The notes under the pieces are model-generated. The model saw only the letters and a list, made by a program, of their open reading frames with translations, searched no databases and had not been told where the DNA came from. The translations under genes and the position numbers were made by a program. From assembly GCA_047967505.1 (NCBI GenBank), contig CM106539.1: a stretch of 64,000 nucleotides of DNA; one strand, 5' to 3'. The DNA comes from Dipteris shenzhenensis (taxonomy: Eukaryota > Polypodiophyta > Polypodiopsida > Gleicheniales). Of this stretch, positions 40,801-53,335 are shown piece by piece (position 1 is the stretch's first letter; each line of letters starts with the position of its first letter).

Positions 40801-43025
40801 CTTGGTATCAGAGAATAGAAAATGGTAATCATTTTCTCCTTCTCAATGTCCCAAACTTTCATTTTAATATGTACTCTCATGTGATATTTCTCAATCATTG
40901 TTATCCTATCAATGCATATTTGCATATTATTAATATGACAATTTTCAAAAGCTGTCTTTCACCAACAACTACTTTGTTTCTAGTGGTTCACTTTCCATGA
41001 TGTTTGTTAACACCACCAATTGGTGTTTATTAACACCTCAAGTAAAATATACATGTCCCCAAACGGTGTTTCTTAACACCACCAAATACATGATTTTCAA
41101 ACTCTGCCACAAATGCTTTGTTCCACTTGTTATACCCAATGAAACGTTTGAAGTTTTTCATAATCATTGGCATTGTCAAATAACGGTATATATCAATACT
41201 GGCCAAATTCCCACAATCAATGAAACTTTTCCCAAATTTAATGAAACCTTTCCCAAATTTAATGAAATCTTCCCAATTTCAAAATTCCCAAAGTGCAACT
41301 TTTGTCCCATTTTATCTAATACAGTGTTCCCTTTTTTCATGAACTTTTCTTGCCCCTTTGTGAAGCCTTTCTAAAGAAGTCTCATCCTTTTGAAATGTAA
41401 ATCATCAAGAAATGATATTCCATAGAAACATGAGAAAAGAAATTCATATGAAGAAGGTAAATGGAATTCAAGAGTTACCTTCACCATGCTTTCAGAGATC
41501 ATGTTTCCCTGTCTTAGCATAGCTCCAAGAACACATAAATCCAAGGACATTGCTTCAACCTCAAATGTAGCACTAGATGTTTTTGAGAAATGCACCTTAT
41601 TTAGTGGAATAAAAGCAGCTTCTATGCTTCTCTTTTTTGTACATCCTATGGATAGAGATGTCATTTCAGCGTCACCTTTTAAATTCAACGATAGAAGGCA
41701 ATTTCAAACAATTGATTCACAAGGAGACAATTCACATAGAAACCACACAATATCGATTTCTTAGATTCTTGGTTTTGTTAAAGATATTTGGGTTGGACAC
41801 CAACATTTTGCAATTCTTGGGCTTTTTGTTATTTTTTCCCTTACAAGTATTGAAGCTTGCTTGGTTGCCCTTGAGCCATGTTGCTGTCATGTTCAGAGTT
41901 GGACTTCTATGTAGATAGTTTTCCCTTTGCATTTTTTATATAAAGATCTTTCTCTACTCCAATATATTTTCCAAGTGGCATTTCAATCCACTAGGGGCAA
42001 TGCTTTCTCTCCCACTTGGTGAAAATTTCCCTACCTCCATGAAGCATTGAATACGCACTTGTCACTAGAGGCATTGTACCAATTTTCTCATGGTTTCACA
42101 AATGTAGCAAGTATCTACATGCCACTGAGGCAATTTTCCCATGGTTTCACAAATGTAGCAAGTATCTGCATGCCAGTGAGGCAACATGATTTTATTCTCA
42201 AGAAAAAAACATGAAATTTTATAATACCAATGCTTCATTCATGAAAATAGCCTACCTATATGCCAAACATCTCCCAGCCTAAGGAATATCTATTTGCAAT
42301 GTCTTGTCTTGTGGGATACCTCAATTGACGAATGCATCATTTGTACGAGTGAAAACCTCTAAGTCAGACTTATCCTAGCTTTTTTTTTAAGATATCTTAA
42401 AACATGGTTTTGGGACTCTTATTTTCACTAGAACTAGATCCCTTTATCATAAAAATATATAGAATAATCACTAATTCGATTTCACAGAGGTAATTTTTCT
42501 TGTTCATAGACATCTTTTGTACCCTATAAGTACCTAACAAGATTTTTGAAAAATAATTTCATCATTCTTAATTATAATAATATTATACATATACAACTAC
42601 TTAATAAACACATTTACATCAAAATGACAAGAGGTTCGTAGAGCATAAACAATAACATAGTTATGGATGTTTCTAAAGAAGTTTAAATTTCTTGGATGGC
42701 TTGCTTCATTGAAGTTTCTTAGGAGAAACCTTTCGTAAAGATAGGTTGAGAGAAGGTTTTCAATGTTACCCCCTATCAAGTAATAGTTGTAAGAGGGATT
42801 ATTAGAGAATTTTCATAGAGAAATCTACTCTATTGTGGGTTTCTTCAAAAGCCATCCCATTATGTTATTCACCATCCTCAAAGATTTATGGAAAAAATAG
42901 GCATTCCTATAATACTTTGCATATATCTAAAGGAAAGTATGTTTTCTTTTGATCCATTTTTGCCACATTTTACATAGCTAATTTTTGCCACATTTTACAT
43001 AGCTCACCAACTAACAAGGACACAA
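40801..43025. other. No gene recognised; small tandem duplications
   Basis: AT-rich with no motif-bearing frames. Tandem duplications: ~51 bp around AAATGTAGCAAGTATCTxCA (about 42090-42185), 27 bp of TTTTTGCCACATTTTACATAG (first 20 bases TTTTTGCCACATTTTACATA; 42957-43008) and ATGAAACxTTTCCCAAATTT (41218-41265). AACACCA and TGGTGTT form a small inverted repeat near 41008-41030. Confidence 0.5.
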
Positions 43026-43029
43026 AATT

Positions 43030-43480
43030 CGAATGGAGCAACAAACGTGAGGAAGCATTCAAGACCCTATGAGGATGGTGGTAAAGGTGCCGATCCTAAA
43101 ATTCTGATAGGAAGATGATTTTCCATGTGCCTGTCGATGCATTAGGGATGGCGATTGGATCTGTTCTGGCTCAACCCAAAGGGAACTTGGATTTTGCCAT
43201 CTATTACGTGAGTCAAATGTTCTCCTTTACGGAAATGAACTATTCAACAACCAAACAATATGACCTTGGGAATGTTGTATAGTGTTTGGAATTATCTCTT
43301 TGGCAACCCCTTCCTATTCTATGTGAATCATAAAGTGCTTTTGTATATAATCAACAAGACAATCAAGAAGCCATGGCTCATTTAGTGAATGCTCTTGTCT
43401 AGAAGTTTGAATTCAAAAATGTCCTAAACCTAGGTTCTTCACATTGTGGGGACAATTTCTTATCTTCTACTAAAGGTAAG
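43030..43480 (+). pseudogene. Gypsy RNase H fragment
   Basis: Plus-strand frames with stops read FEWSNKREEAFKTL, FHVPVDALGMAIGSVLAQPK, IYYVSQMFSFTEMNYSTTKQ and VLLYIINKTIKKP. This follows the gypsy RNase H order (VDASxxAIGAVLAQP, IYYASR, NYSTTE, HQALLYLVNK). Heavily mutated, no neighbours of the same element recognised. Confidence 0.8.
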
Positions 43481-43563
43481 AAATCTAGCAAAGGGATCGA
43501 TGACAATCTTCTGGACATGAATTCATTTGCAATGTCCATGTATGAAGACAAGCACGAGCATAT

Positions 43564-45560
43564 CTAGCAAAGAGATCGATAACAATCTTTTAATATGAAT
43601 TCATTTGTAGTATCCATGTACAGAGACAAGTAGAGGATATCAATTGCTACCTCTTGACAAACAAATTTTTCAAAAAAACCAGTAACGCTAAATGGTGCTG
43701 AATCGCATTGAAATATCATCGACATATTCTTATATAGAAAGAAGGGGCATGGTCCTTTGATGATGTGTCTTTCCAAGACGTTGTCATGAAATAAGTCCAT
43801 CAAGGATAGTCAACAAACAATTCTCTACCGAAGTAATAATACTTAGTGCAGGAGCACTATTTACATCGCTGTAACAAATTGGCAAGCAATGTGATGCCTG
43901 CCAACAATCTAGTGTCCCTACAACATCCCATTCACCTAAAGCTAGGCTTGCAATTCCAATTATTTCCTTCATAGGCCTCCAAGAATGGCACATGTCATTA
44001 GCAAAGGACCAAAATATTGCTTCTTTCACCCCCACAGGTGTGTTCCTCCTCCCATTAAAATAAGGAGCTACACAACCCTTTGACTTGTCCATACTAAAAC
44101 TTGAAATTAATTTGTTGCATTTATTCCTTGTTGCACCTCACCTTGCTCTTTGCCTTTGTTCTTTGTATTGCCCATAAACATTTACGTCAACCTGTTATAC
44201 AAAAAACTCGTTTTATTAGCATGGATTCTTATTTGTCCACAATTGCACTTACACTTTCTCTAGCTCTACGTGTGATATAAACATACTCTGGGTGATAGCT
44301 ATCAATGTCACCTACTGCACCAAAAGGAGATACTCTTTTTTTGGTGATCGTTTTAACCTCTTCATGAAGATATTTTTTTTCATTTTTCAACCTACTTCTT
44401 TTGCAACCATGTCAGTTTCTCATACCATTATTTTTTGGTTCAAAGGCTCCTTATGCTCTTTAGAAACTCATCTTCTAAGGTCTTTTAACTGAGGAGCTTC
44501 ACTCATGTACTACCCTAACAAAAATGACATTTTCCTTGAGTGATTGCAGTAGAGAAGTTGCCATGTCTGTGACACAAGATGCACACAGTCCTATTTTTCT
44601 TTTTTGGTTCTTAGTAGCTAGCCAACTCCCGTGAATCAATTCAACAAGATTTGTAGTGGGTATTCCTTATCTACCTTGTACTCCTTACACATATAAAAAA
44701 GTTTAGCGTTTTAGCTCACCTTTCTTGTCACATTACATGTGACACAAAAGATGCTAATATACTTTGAGTTTAACAAGTACCTTTACCATAAGCTCTCCCC
44801 AATGTGAAATCCTTGCATTCCACCAAGCCAACCAAGTCTATAGCCTTGGAATCTCCTCCTCTATAGCATGGCCTGATGTCCACCAACTTTGTGGCCTCTT
44901 CAATTCTCCATTTGTAGCCTCTGGAGAAGGAGCATTTTTCCATTGGTGACACTTTCTCTTGTGCTCTTCTTGAAAGGAAGCTTTTATACATGAACGTGTG
45001 GTATCATACTATGCTCCGAATAGAAAATATACACGATATTTCCTTTTCTGCTGTAGTTATCTCAGGGCCACCATTATACACTATTCTTATAGCCCTCCAA
45101 TTGGCCTATGATTCATCCACCACCATGAAGCCTCTAAAAGTCGGCTTATGAAATCCTTTCCTCTCCATGATAGAATTTAGTATTTCCCAAAAGGAAATCG
45201 GGGCCATAGTATCCTTAACTTTAAATTCACATGTGGCTATAGTAAGAAGTTCTTGAACATATGGGTCATACACATAAGCACCCATGGTTGCCCACCCTCA
45301 ATTAGATGGCACTGGTCTACACACACCTAAAACTTCTCCAAGTTTTCTCTGAGCTGCATTATATTCACCAAGTCAAATCCAAAGGCAAGACCCATGGTAG
45401 ACATTTTGAACACATGGCATTGACTTTTGCTACTTTCATCCAACTGACTAGGAAACAAAACTTTGTGTATGTCCTCAAACATTGATCTCTTCTTTAGCTC
45501 TAAAACGCTAGAGTAATCATCACTCCCAAGGCTTTGGGTGGCTCATTCTTCTTGCATCCA
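43564..45560 (-). pseudogene. Decayed minus-strand ORF series, possibly transposase-related
   Basis: Open pieces at 44770-44991, 43784-44092 and 43564-43803 lie in the same direction. Between 45170 and 44990 the minus strand reads GFMVVDESQANWRAI and, after frame changes, RIVYNGG. This faintly resembles transposon-encoded proteins with GFMxDxAQANWxAVRIVYG that I recall from seed-free plants. No zinc-binding or catalytic set can be assembled. Treated as remnants of one decayed gene, with low certainty. Confidence 0.3.
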
Positions 45561-45856
45561 ATGTCCAATTCTACAAATGCAAATGTCACAAATCAAATAA
45601 TACATGTTCATCTTATTTAATTAAAAACATGAAGGTAATCCAATAAAAACATGCAAATTATTGACCTATGATTCTCATACCTCTTGTCATTTAAAGGTTC
45701 AATTGAATTGAACAATTGAATCAATTTTTGTTCAGACATGTAGGTAATATTATCTTTCATGAGAATTTGTAGCACATTTCCTGAGCCACTCTTGATGGGC
45801 ATTGTTGAACCTTCTCAACAACAAGTGTTTTTTTACCTCTACTGAGTTCTCACAAG

Positions 45857-46144
45857 TTAGTGCACCTCTAAATGGATCATCATGCACGCGCAACTGTATA
45901 ATACATCATGTGAAGATCTTGTCTTTGATCTTTGGAATGCAATTGTAAATGGTTGTGTCACGCATTGAAAATGCCCGATGCCAAGATGAACCCCGAGAAA
46001 TTGTGTTTGTGTTGTCACGTATGGCTCCCAATAATCCGGATCTCTAGATGGTTGCATCCCCTCCATCATGTTGTTTTTTCTATCTATAGGAGGCAATTCA
46101 AAGATAACATCACCATCATTTAATTGTGGTAGAGTATCTACCAC
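45857..46144 (-). pseudogene. Unrecognised 95-codon minus-strand ORF
   Basis: It opens MVDTLPQLNDGDVIFELPPI and contains DPDYWEPYVTTQTQ. No family recognised. It has the look of coding sequence (balanced composition in an AT-rich region) and lies between the gag remnant and the decayed series to its left, so it could belong to either. Confidence 0.3.
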
Positions 46145-46547
46145 TTCACACCTTTAGACCTTTGCAAAACATTCAGGCAATTTTTTGAAGAAAAAACCTT
46201 GAGAAGTTCTAGAATTGAATGTGATGCACATTATTCCTGATTCATCTCTTCCTTCATACCTTGGCAAGAAAAAGCAAGCGGTTCACTGCACAAGTCAAGC
46301 GAGATGATTGTTCTCTTAGTCCTTTGCTTCCTTGTTGGATGCTAGTGGCTCTCACGGGCTTGTTAATCACATGACCAAGACCAAATGCATGACCATTGGC
46401 TATCTTCTTTTTCATCTTTTGAGGACCGCTACCCTCCATCGATCGTCCGTCTTTTGATTGCTCCACTGGTCACATGATGAGTGGTTCCTTTTGCTTCAGT
46501 TTTTGATTGATCTTCATGCCATCTTTTTTTGGAGGTTCAGCCTCAAA

Positions 46548-47480
46548 TCAGACATGTGATCTTGTGACCACCTTGGCATCCACTTTAACGATTAACACAC
46601 TTGCTTGTGGTGTGCACTCATCGTTGTCGCATGCTTTTTCTAGCATCTCCAATTGTTTCTTCCATAATCGACATTGGCTTTTGTGATGCCCTTCCTTTCC
46701 ACAAAAGTAGCACACCGTACCGTTTGTCTTCATTCATTTGCCTTGCATTCTTTGGCTCTTGCGACACCTGATGTACTTTGGGTGCCCTCTTGCTTTTGTT
46801 GTGCTAGAAATCTCTTATGTTGTGGCCCGAACAATTGCAAATGTTGCAAAATCGGCTTGACTGACACTTGTTCATTGCATGGGCATTTGTTTGCATTTGT
46901 GACACCAAGTCTCCCCCTTCTCCAAGTTGCCTCAAATGCCCATCTCTTTGAGGAGCTTCTTGAGCTCCTCGTTTTCAATCTTGAACTTTTTTACCACCTT
47001 TTCGTCTTCATCACTCTCCACTTCTTAGACGAGCAGTTTCAATCCTCCTACAAAATTCTCCGCTCCCTTTTTCCAACACATTTTGCAATTAGTCATATGT
47101 CCTTGTCGAGCACATTATCTCCATGTTGCACAGGTCAAATCCCAGAGTCAAGCTACTCATTAATTAGGACCTCAACACCGTATCGTCTTCGCAAGTTGAG
47201 ATGATTCGTGCGTAACCTCATCCTTGCTACAAAATCATGCATATTTTTGCCCTTTAGTTGGTGGAGATTCTTGAGCTTCCATAATATATCCTCCTTGCGG
47301 AATTCGTGCTAGAATCTTTTAGATTTGCAACATTCAAGTCCTCCCACGTCATGAATTGACCATTGGGTACTAGTCATACCATTCGATGGCTTTTTTATGT
47401 ATGTAGTTGGAAATCCACTGTCAATTGGGATGCAATAGCAATTTAATCAAGTCGATATTGTTCTGCAATCTATATCTTGC
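46548..47480 (-). pseudogene. Retroelement gag remnant with CCHC knuckle
   Basis: A clear CCHC knuckle, CYFCGKEGHHKSQC, is encoded at about 46670-46720 on the minus strand. Upstream in the same direction, frames with stops read FKIENEELKKLLKEM (a short coiled coil) and, at about 47110-47400, gag-like pieces. Several frame changes break it. The order gag domain, coiled coil, zinc knuckle fits a decayed retroelement gag; I cannot say copia or gypsy. Confidence 0.55.
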
Positions 47481-48475
47481 AACATTTACATTTCCAAGTG
47501 TAAAACATTTTCACAATTTTGTAACCTGCTAAATTTTAGGCATTTTAGTTATATTTTAGCTTTAAAATCTTTAAATTTTCAATGCAAAATTTGAAACCTC
47601 AAGTTCTGTGGTTTGTTGAGAAAAATGTTTTGTGAACACTCATGAGGCAAGATCGAGGTCTAGAATCTCTTTAAACAGATTGCCTATCCAAAGGAGAGAC
47701 ATAGGTTAGATATTCATCAGCGGAGGCCAATCACCGTTCTTGTCTGAGACCCCACTTACTAGACATCATTCACGAGATGCAGACTGGTTTTGTCCAGGAG
47801 CATAGCATCCTAGACAATACCTCAAGATATCATGCATGTCCTCAACATAACCAGCTTACTAGATTAAGGAGTATGACCAGGAAAAAAACACTGAAGCACA
47901 TGGCTCAACAGCAGACTTCTCATTCTCTGTGTATTCTTGACTCTTCCTCTGCTTTATTGTAATGCGAGTTTTCACTACCATCGAAAATTGTTTACAAGGT
48001 CGTTCCTGGGATAGACACAAGCACAATGGTTTAAGCGACCAAGGCGCCTGCTCACCTAGTTATGTGGCCTTGGACGCAAAACGGTATTAGAGCGCCAAGT
48101 CGATCTCGCCACCAGTGTTCAAATCAAATCAGCAAGCACAGACAAACAGTGATGGGCAACACTCAGTCTCTCAACATACTTCTATAGATTGTAGGAAGAA
48201 GGCGAGTTTATAAAAAGCTTAACAATTAACGCTGCCTCCATTGGGATATTGGTTCTGCCTGTGGATGCATCACTCCATCTTGGTCTTGTTCCAACAAGAG
48301 GGCTCTGGAAGGTTCATGGTTGTCCTTCCGGAGCATGGTCACACCATGCACCGCTGAATCTTTAGAAATTTACTGCACACGCTCGAGAACTTTTGAGGCT
48401 CTGAAAGCAAATGAAAAAAGAAACAGTGAAGTACAGTTGTTGTTCTCTTTTACTAGTGCAGAAGCATAAGGACTA
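47481..48475. other. Unassigned, possible old LTR end
   Basis: GGTATTAGAGC at about 48083-48093 is one base off the copia primer site GGTATCAGAGC, so the 400-bp sequence to its left may be an old LTR. No partner LTR was found. Nothing else recognised. Confidence 0.3.
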
Positions 48476-49390
48476 CCTACGATAGAGGTACACATCGTGC
48501 ATGTGAGGGTGCGAGAATGCGAGACTGGATGCAGCCAGGACCCCTTTGAAGAATTTTTTTTTATTGATGTCAGTACGCAAACTGTGTAAAACTGAAGGTG
48601 CTGACAAGAGTATCCCTGTGAAGGTGAATTGAAGAGGGGCAGACTGCTGCTCCTCTCCTATTCCTCTGCCTTCACTTGAAGGTGGGTGCATTGAAGGCTC
48701 TTGAAACCACACATGCTGGCTCTTTATTGGCTGCAGCAGCAGAATTACAGCGCTGATGCTCAAAACTGCAACCTCCAAAAGCGAGGTGCCAATTCTGCAA
48801 CCAGAGGTGCTTCATTTTGCCTAGTTTTTCGTGCAAGTCGCCACCAATGCTGCTCCATCGTGTGCATGTGCACTAAGCCTAATCTTGGAAAAACCCTTAA
48901 ACCAACTGGCCAACTTCAGTCTGCTGTGAACAACCAACCTGCCTGCTAATATCGTCCGACTGCTGATGTCAGCCACCTTACTAACATCAGCAATATGAAT
49001 GCCGACATGGCATCCAACTGCTGCCTGCTGCTCCTGTCTGCCTACATGAAGAATGTCTTGCCACATTTGTGCCATCCTGGCTGTAGACCAGTCAGATGGC
49101 CTGAGGCACGCCCACGACATATAGCACCACAAGATCGGGACTCACAGTGAAACTGGCCTTCAATAAAATCAAAGGGCAGTAAAACTAACCAGTAACCAAT
49201 CAACACTGTTACATTAACAATTCAGCAAAAGTATTACCAGCAGATTGGGAGCAGACAAAGGCACAGATTGGCCCCAAACCTTGGCGCCCCTTTCGATATT
49301 TCTTTAATTAAGCGAGAGGCTCTGAAAACCAGGCTACATAAAGGATACATTCCTTCTTACAACTGGGCCATTCCACAACCCAGTGGGCAT
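48476..49390. other. Left flank of Copia-D, no gene recognised
   Basis: It contains a 98-bp segment (49148-49245) repeated at 59776-59873. Short open frames on both strands show no domains. The sequence resumes at 56896 after Copia-D. Confidence 0.4.
49148..49245. repeat. 98-bp dispersed direct repeat, copy 1
   Basis: Matches 59776-59873 with about six mismatches and no indels; includes CTTCAATAAAATCAAAGGGC. Neither copy shows TG...CA ends or a target duplication. Confidence 0.85.
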
Positions 49391-49395
49391 CCACA

Positions 49396-50245
49396 TGTTA
49401 AGCCAGGCAATCTCCAATTCTAGAGGACCGGATAATCAAAGGCCAAACTGGCGCAAAGGTCCGATAAATTACAGGTAAAAACACCACAGGTGAATCTCCG
49501 TCAGGACAAAAATCAACAACCAAAGCCCTGTCAAAACAGGTCCCTGAAGAGCCCAGGATCGAAGGCCACAACTGGCCGACCAAAACTGGCCGACCAGACT
49601 GACCTGGTCAGTCAATATCTGGCCGACCAGACTGACCAGGTCGGTCAGATCTGGGCCGACCAGCTGGTTGACCGACTGGTCCTTCCCTATTTAAAGGGGG
49701 GGGCCTAGGTGCTCCTCACCATCTTATGCTCCTGAGGTCCCTGCACACCCTGAGCTTCTGCCTCCTGGCTGCCTCCTCTGCTGCCTCCACTTCTGCCTCC
49801 TGGCTGCCTCCTCTGCTGCCTCCACTTCTGCCTCTTGGCTGCCTCCTCTTCTGCCTCCTTTTCAGTTCCAGATCTGTCTTCTTCCTGCACCAGATTTGTC
49901 TCTCCTTCCAGCTCCAAATCTGCCTCCTTCCTGCTCCAGATCTGTCACTCCTTCCAGCTCCAGATCTGCCCCCAACTTCTGCTCCAGATAATGTTCTTTT
50001 TATTCCAAATCTGCAGCAACCCTTGCATCAGTTTGCTGTCTCAGATTTGGTTCAGTTCCAACTTGTGGAGCTAGTGCAGAAGTCCACTACAGTTGCCTTC
50101 CCTGGAGGATTGATATTTGCTCCCTCCAGAGCTTCTCTCTCATATCTTCTCTTGTATTGAGTTCTGTTTGTGATATATATATTTCTTCTTCAGCTATCAT
50201 TAGTCTTCAGTATTGTTTTATTTGTCTCCAAGTACTTTCTTTATA
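49396..50245 (+). repeat. Copia-D 5' LTR
   Basis: 850 bp, starting TGTTAAGCC and ending CTTTATA, so the ends are TG...TA instead of TG...CA. It contains TATTTAAAG (49688-49696), a likely TATA box. The downstream part has repeated CTGCCTCC and CAGATCTG modules. The primer site follows without a gap. Confidence 0.93.
49688..49696 (+). promoter_or_regulatory. Copia-D LTR TATA-like box
   Basis: TATTTAAAG precedes a G-run and the CTAGGTGCTCCTCACC block. The same element is at 56294-56302 in the 3' LTR. Confidence 0.5.
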
Positions 50246-50258
50246 TGGTATCAGAGCC
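50246..50258 (+). other. Copia-D primer binding site
   Basis: TGGTATCAGAGCC, complementary to initiator tRNA-Met, directly follows the LTR. Confidence 0.92.
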
Positions 50259-50322
50259 AAGTGTGCCAATCGACACCTGAGCCTTGATCTGGAAAGCTTG
50301 GAAGATAAATCATCACCTGAAG

Positions 50323-52890
50323 ATGTCTTCTCCCTCTTCCCCGAAGCAATCTCAGCCTGAATCGACCTCTATTCAACCACCACCCTCGTCATATGTCGAG
50401 AGAGAGTCTGCAAGGATTGAAGGTGATGAATACCTCTCCAAACTCTTTAAAGAATTTGCTAAATTCCAGAAATGGAAGGAACTTGAAGCAGGTACCCGCA
50501 CACCTCGTGCTTCTACTTCTCCACGTTTTTCTCCGATACGTCAACAAGGACCTCTATTCAACTCAGAAGAAGCTGAGCAACATCTCAAGTTCGGTGCCGA
50601 CGAAGAACAAGTATACCCTGACGAAAGAGGACAGGCCGGCATGAGAACATTGGGTTATTCGACAGTGCCTATCCCACAAGAATCAATGCAAGGTATGTTG
50701 CCCTATTCCCTTGGTGCAACTCCATCTGTTATGCAAGGCATAGGAACGAGTAATCACGAGGACACACATCCATACATGCATGTGAACACGCGCAGACGAG
50801 AAAGGAGAAATGCGTCTGACAATGAGTTTGCTTTCGGTTCACATTCTTCCTTCCCTCCCATCCCTCTCATATCTTCCGCTGCCATCTTTCCTCTAGTGGC
50901 TTCTCATCCTCCTCCTTCTCCCATGCCACTGGACTCCTATAGTTTATTTCCCTCTATCTCTCCCGCTACCCCTTTTTCCCCTCTCATGTCATATCCCGCC
51001 TCTCATGTTCATCCCTCACCCTTAGGACCTTCCCCGAATCCTTTTATTCCTCCGGTGGTGCCGCCTCTCCCTTCTTCTCACTCCGCTCCTGTTCTAAATT
51101 CTCTTATGCCTCCACCAGTTGCTTCTCCCTATCATACTCTTTCTTCCTCTCACCCTGTCTCTGCAACAGCCAAACATGCTTTCACTGATATGACTCGTTT
51201 TAACGGGTCTAATTATACCACATGGTCAAATCTCATGCGCCATGTGCTTGATTCTCAAGACCTATGGGAACTCGTTCAAGGTACTGAATCGCAACCTGAT
51301 CCTCATGTTTATCCTTATCAGGTAGTTCACTCGTGGCGACATCGTAGTGCCACTGCCATTGTCGAAATCATGCAAGGTCTTTTGCCTGAATTTCACTCTC
51401 AATTACAGCATTTTGATCTTGCCTCTGAGCGATGGGCACATCTCACTGACCGCTATGCAGCTCGAGATCGTACTTGTCGCATCAATCTTGACCATGATCT
51501 CCAACAATTCCAGATCCTTGCTGACAATGATCTCAAGGTTAAACTGGCAGATTACCGGCGGTTAGTTGCTGAATTTGCCACAACTAGTCCTCCCAAATCC
51601 GAGGATGACCAAGTTACTTTCTTTTTAAACAAACTTCCGCCCAAGTATTTCAGTTTTATGCAACAAATCATTTCTCAACCATCTCTTCCTACTTTTTATG
51701 AGTTCGAATGTCAACTTTTGCGTTATGCTCGCCTTTACTCTCAGGTCCACCAAAAACATAGCGTTCCTGCTTCAGAGGGGGCTCTTCTCTCCGGGATTCA
51801 AAAAGATCAACCCAGCTCCGGGAAGTCCTCTCCCACTCCTAACTCCAATAACTCCTCTAGTAGTAAACCCGCCTGGCACACCCTTCCCAAAAAGAATAGC
51901 TTTTGTCAGCATTGCCAGAGAGTTGGGCATATTGATGATGAATGTCGCTCCAAAGCCAAAGGCATTCTTCCACAGCCCCCTACCACAACTCCTCAGCCAC
52001 CTCGTTGGCGCCCTAGGAGGGGTCCTCCTCCTCCGAACACTGGTCTTTGGAGACCACAGGGCCATGTCACTAATCATTTCACCCCATCCCCTCCTTTTAT
52101 CACTCCTAAAGGTCTATCTGACTGGTCCACTAGAGATTCTCTAGACTTCACTTCTCAAGCCTTGATCCATATCACCGAGCTTGACTCCTCCCCATCCATA
52201 TCTGGATCAGCATTTCATACTCTTCCATGTGGCTCTAAATCCCCTTGGATTGTGGATAGTGGAGCCACTCATCATATGACTCCTCATCATGATCTCTTCA
52301 TTTCTCGCCAACCGGCAACAGGGGGAGTCCGTTGTGGCAATAACTCTGTTGCTACTATTCATGGTGTTGGTTCAATCACATTTGATACCGACAAAGGCCC
52401 CAATCTTGCTCAATTGGATCAAGTGTTTTATGTCCCCCAATTAGGGGTCAATCTTCTTTCCGTCCATCAACTTTGCCTTCTTGGTCGAATGGTGCTATTT
52501 ACAAAGATGCATGTCGACATCATAGATGAGACCTCGGGACTCTTTTTAGCTCGAGGCGAAGCCCAACCTCATGGTCTGTACTTCATAACTCAATTTCTTG
52601 AGACTCCCTCCCATACCAACTCTGAGTTTCATCGACTTTATGGTATTGCTACCCTGAAAGATCCAACTGACACAGAACGGCATTATCGTCTGGGACATTT
52701 GTCCTATGACTCTTTATATGAAATGTCTCCGGATCATCTAGTTGATGGCCTACCTAAATTATCGCAAGCCAAAGATATTTGTCGTCCATGCCAATTAGGC
52801 AAACAGAGCCGAACTCCTTTTCCTTCTCATTCCACTTCTCGAGCCAGTGAGATATTGCGTCTAATCCACCTCGATATTAGTGGCAAATCT
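50323..52890 (+). CDS. Copia-D gag-protease-integrase start
   Basis: The start is set at MSSPSSPKQSQPESTS (50323); an in-frame Met 13 codons upstream lies just behind the primer site and is less likely. A Ser/Pro-rich N-terminal region of about 290 residues is unusually long for copia gag. The gag domain follows (FNGSNYTTWSNLMRHVLDSQ), then a CCHC knuckle CQHCQRVGHIDDEC, protease DSGATHHMTPHHDLF, and GAG-pre-integrase with HYRLGHLS and CRPCQLGKQSRTPF. The protein enters the integrase at LIHLDISG and is then cut by the rearrangement; the ORF runs a few codons into foreign sequence and stops at 52911. Gag and protease look intact. Confidence 0.9.
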
Positions 52891-52892
52891 CA

Positions 52893-53142
52893 TGTTCCTT
52901 TACTACTGTGAAATAAACTGACTCTACAAGATGAAGTCTAATCGTAGATTTTGCTAATGCATCCAACTCATTCCAATCATCCTCAAACATATTTGCAGGC
53001 TTAGCTTCAATCCCTGCCAAGGATTTAATCTGCTTCTTTTGAATAAGCACATCCTTTATTTGTTCTTTCCACAACGAAAAGTTCGCCCATCAAACTTTTT
53101 AATGCTAAAAAACTCCTTTTCAGACATGGAAGAGGATGCCAT
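52893..53142 (-). pseudogene. Foreign copia gag N-terminus wedged in Copia-D
   Basis: The minus strand from 53142 reads MASSSMSEKEFFSIKKFDG, then LWKEQIKDVLIQKKQIKSLA after one frame change, then STIRLHLVESVYFTVV. This is the start of a copia gag of another family than Copia-D, whose own gag is at 50323. The right-hand remainder to about 53335 has no recognised motif and may be its leader. It lies exactly at the left breakpoint of the Copia-D inversion. Confidence 0.8.
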
Positions 53143-53335
53143 GATGCAAATGAAGCAAAAATTCCCAAATGCTAGTGCCTACAAGAGACAATCACACCAA
53201 ATACCAGATGCACCCAAATGTGTATGCCACAATAGAGTGAAATATCACCAAAACTCATGTCTCAAAGCATCTGACTCATGTGCATATACTATGCATCCAT
53301 ATGCGAGAAGAAGGCGAAAGGAAGTTAATCAAGCA

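Noticed and set aside
49705-49917. Glu/Gln/Arg-rich minus-strand frame, also at 56326-56562
   Set aside because: It is the reverse of CTGCCTCC repeats in the Copia-D LTRs.
50284-50322. Upstream Met as the start of Copia-D gag
   Set aside because: The 13 extra residues come from the leader just behind the primer site; the Met at 50323 begins a typical gag.
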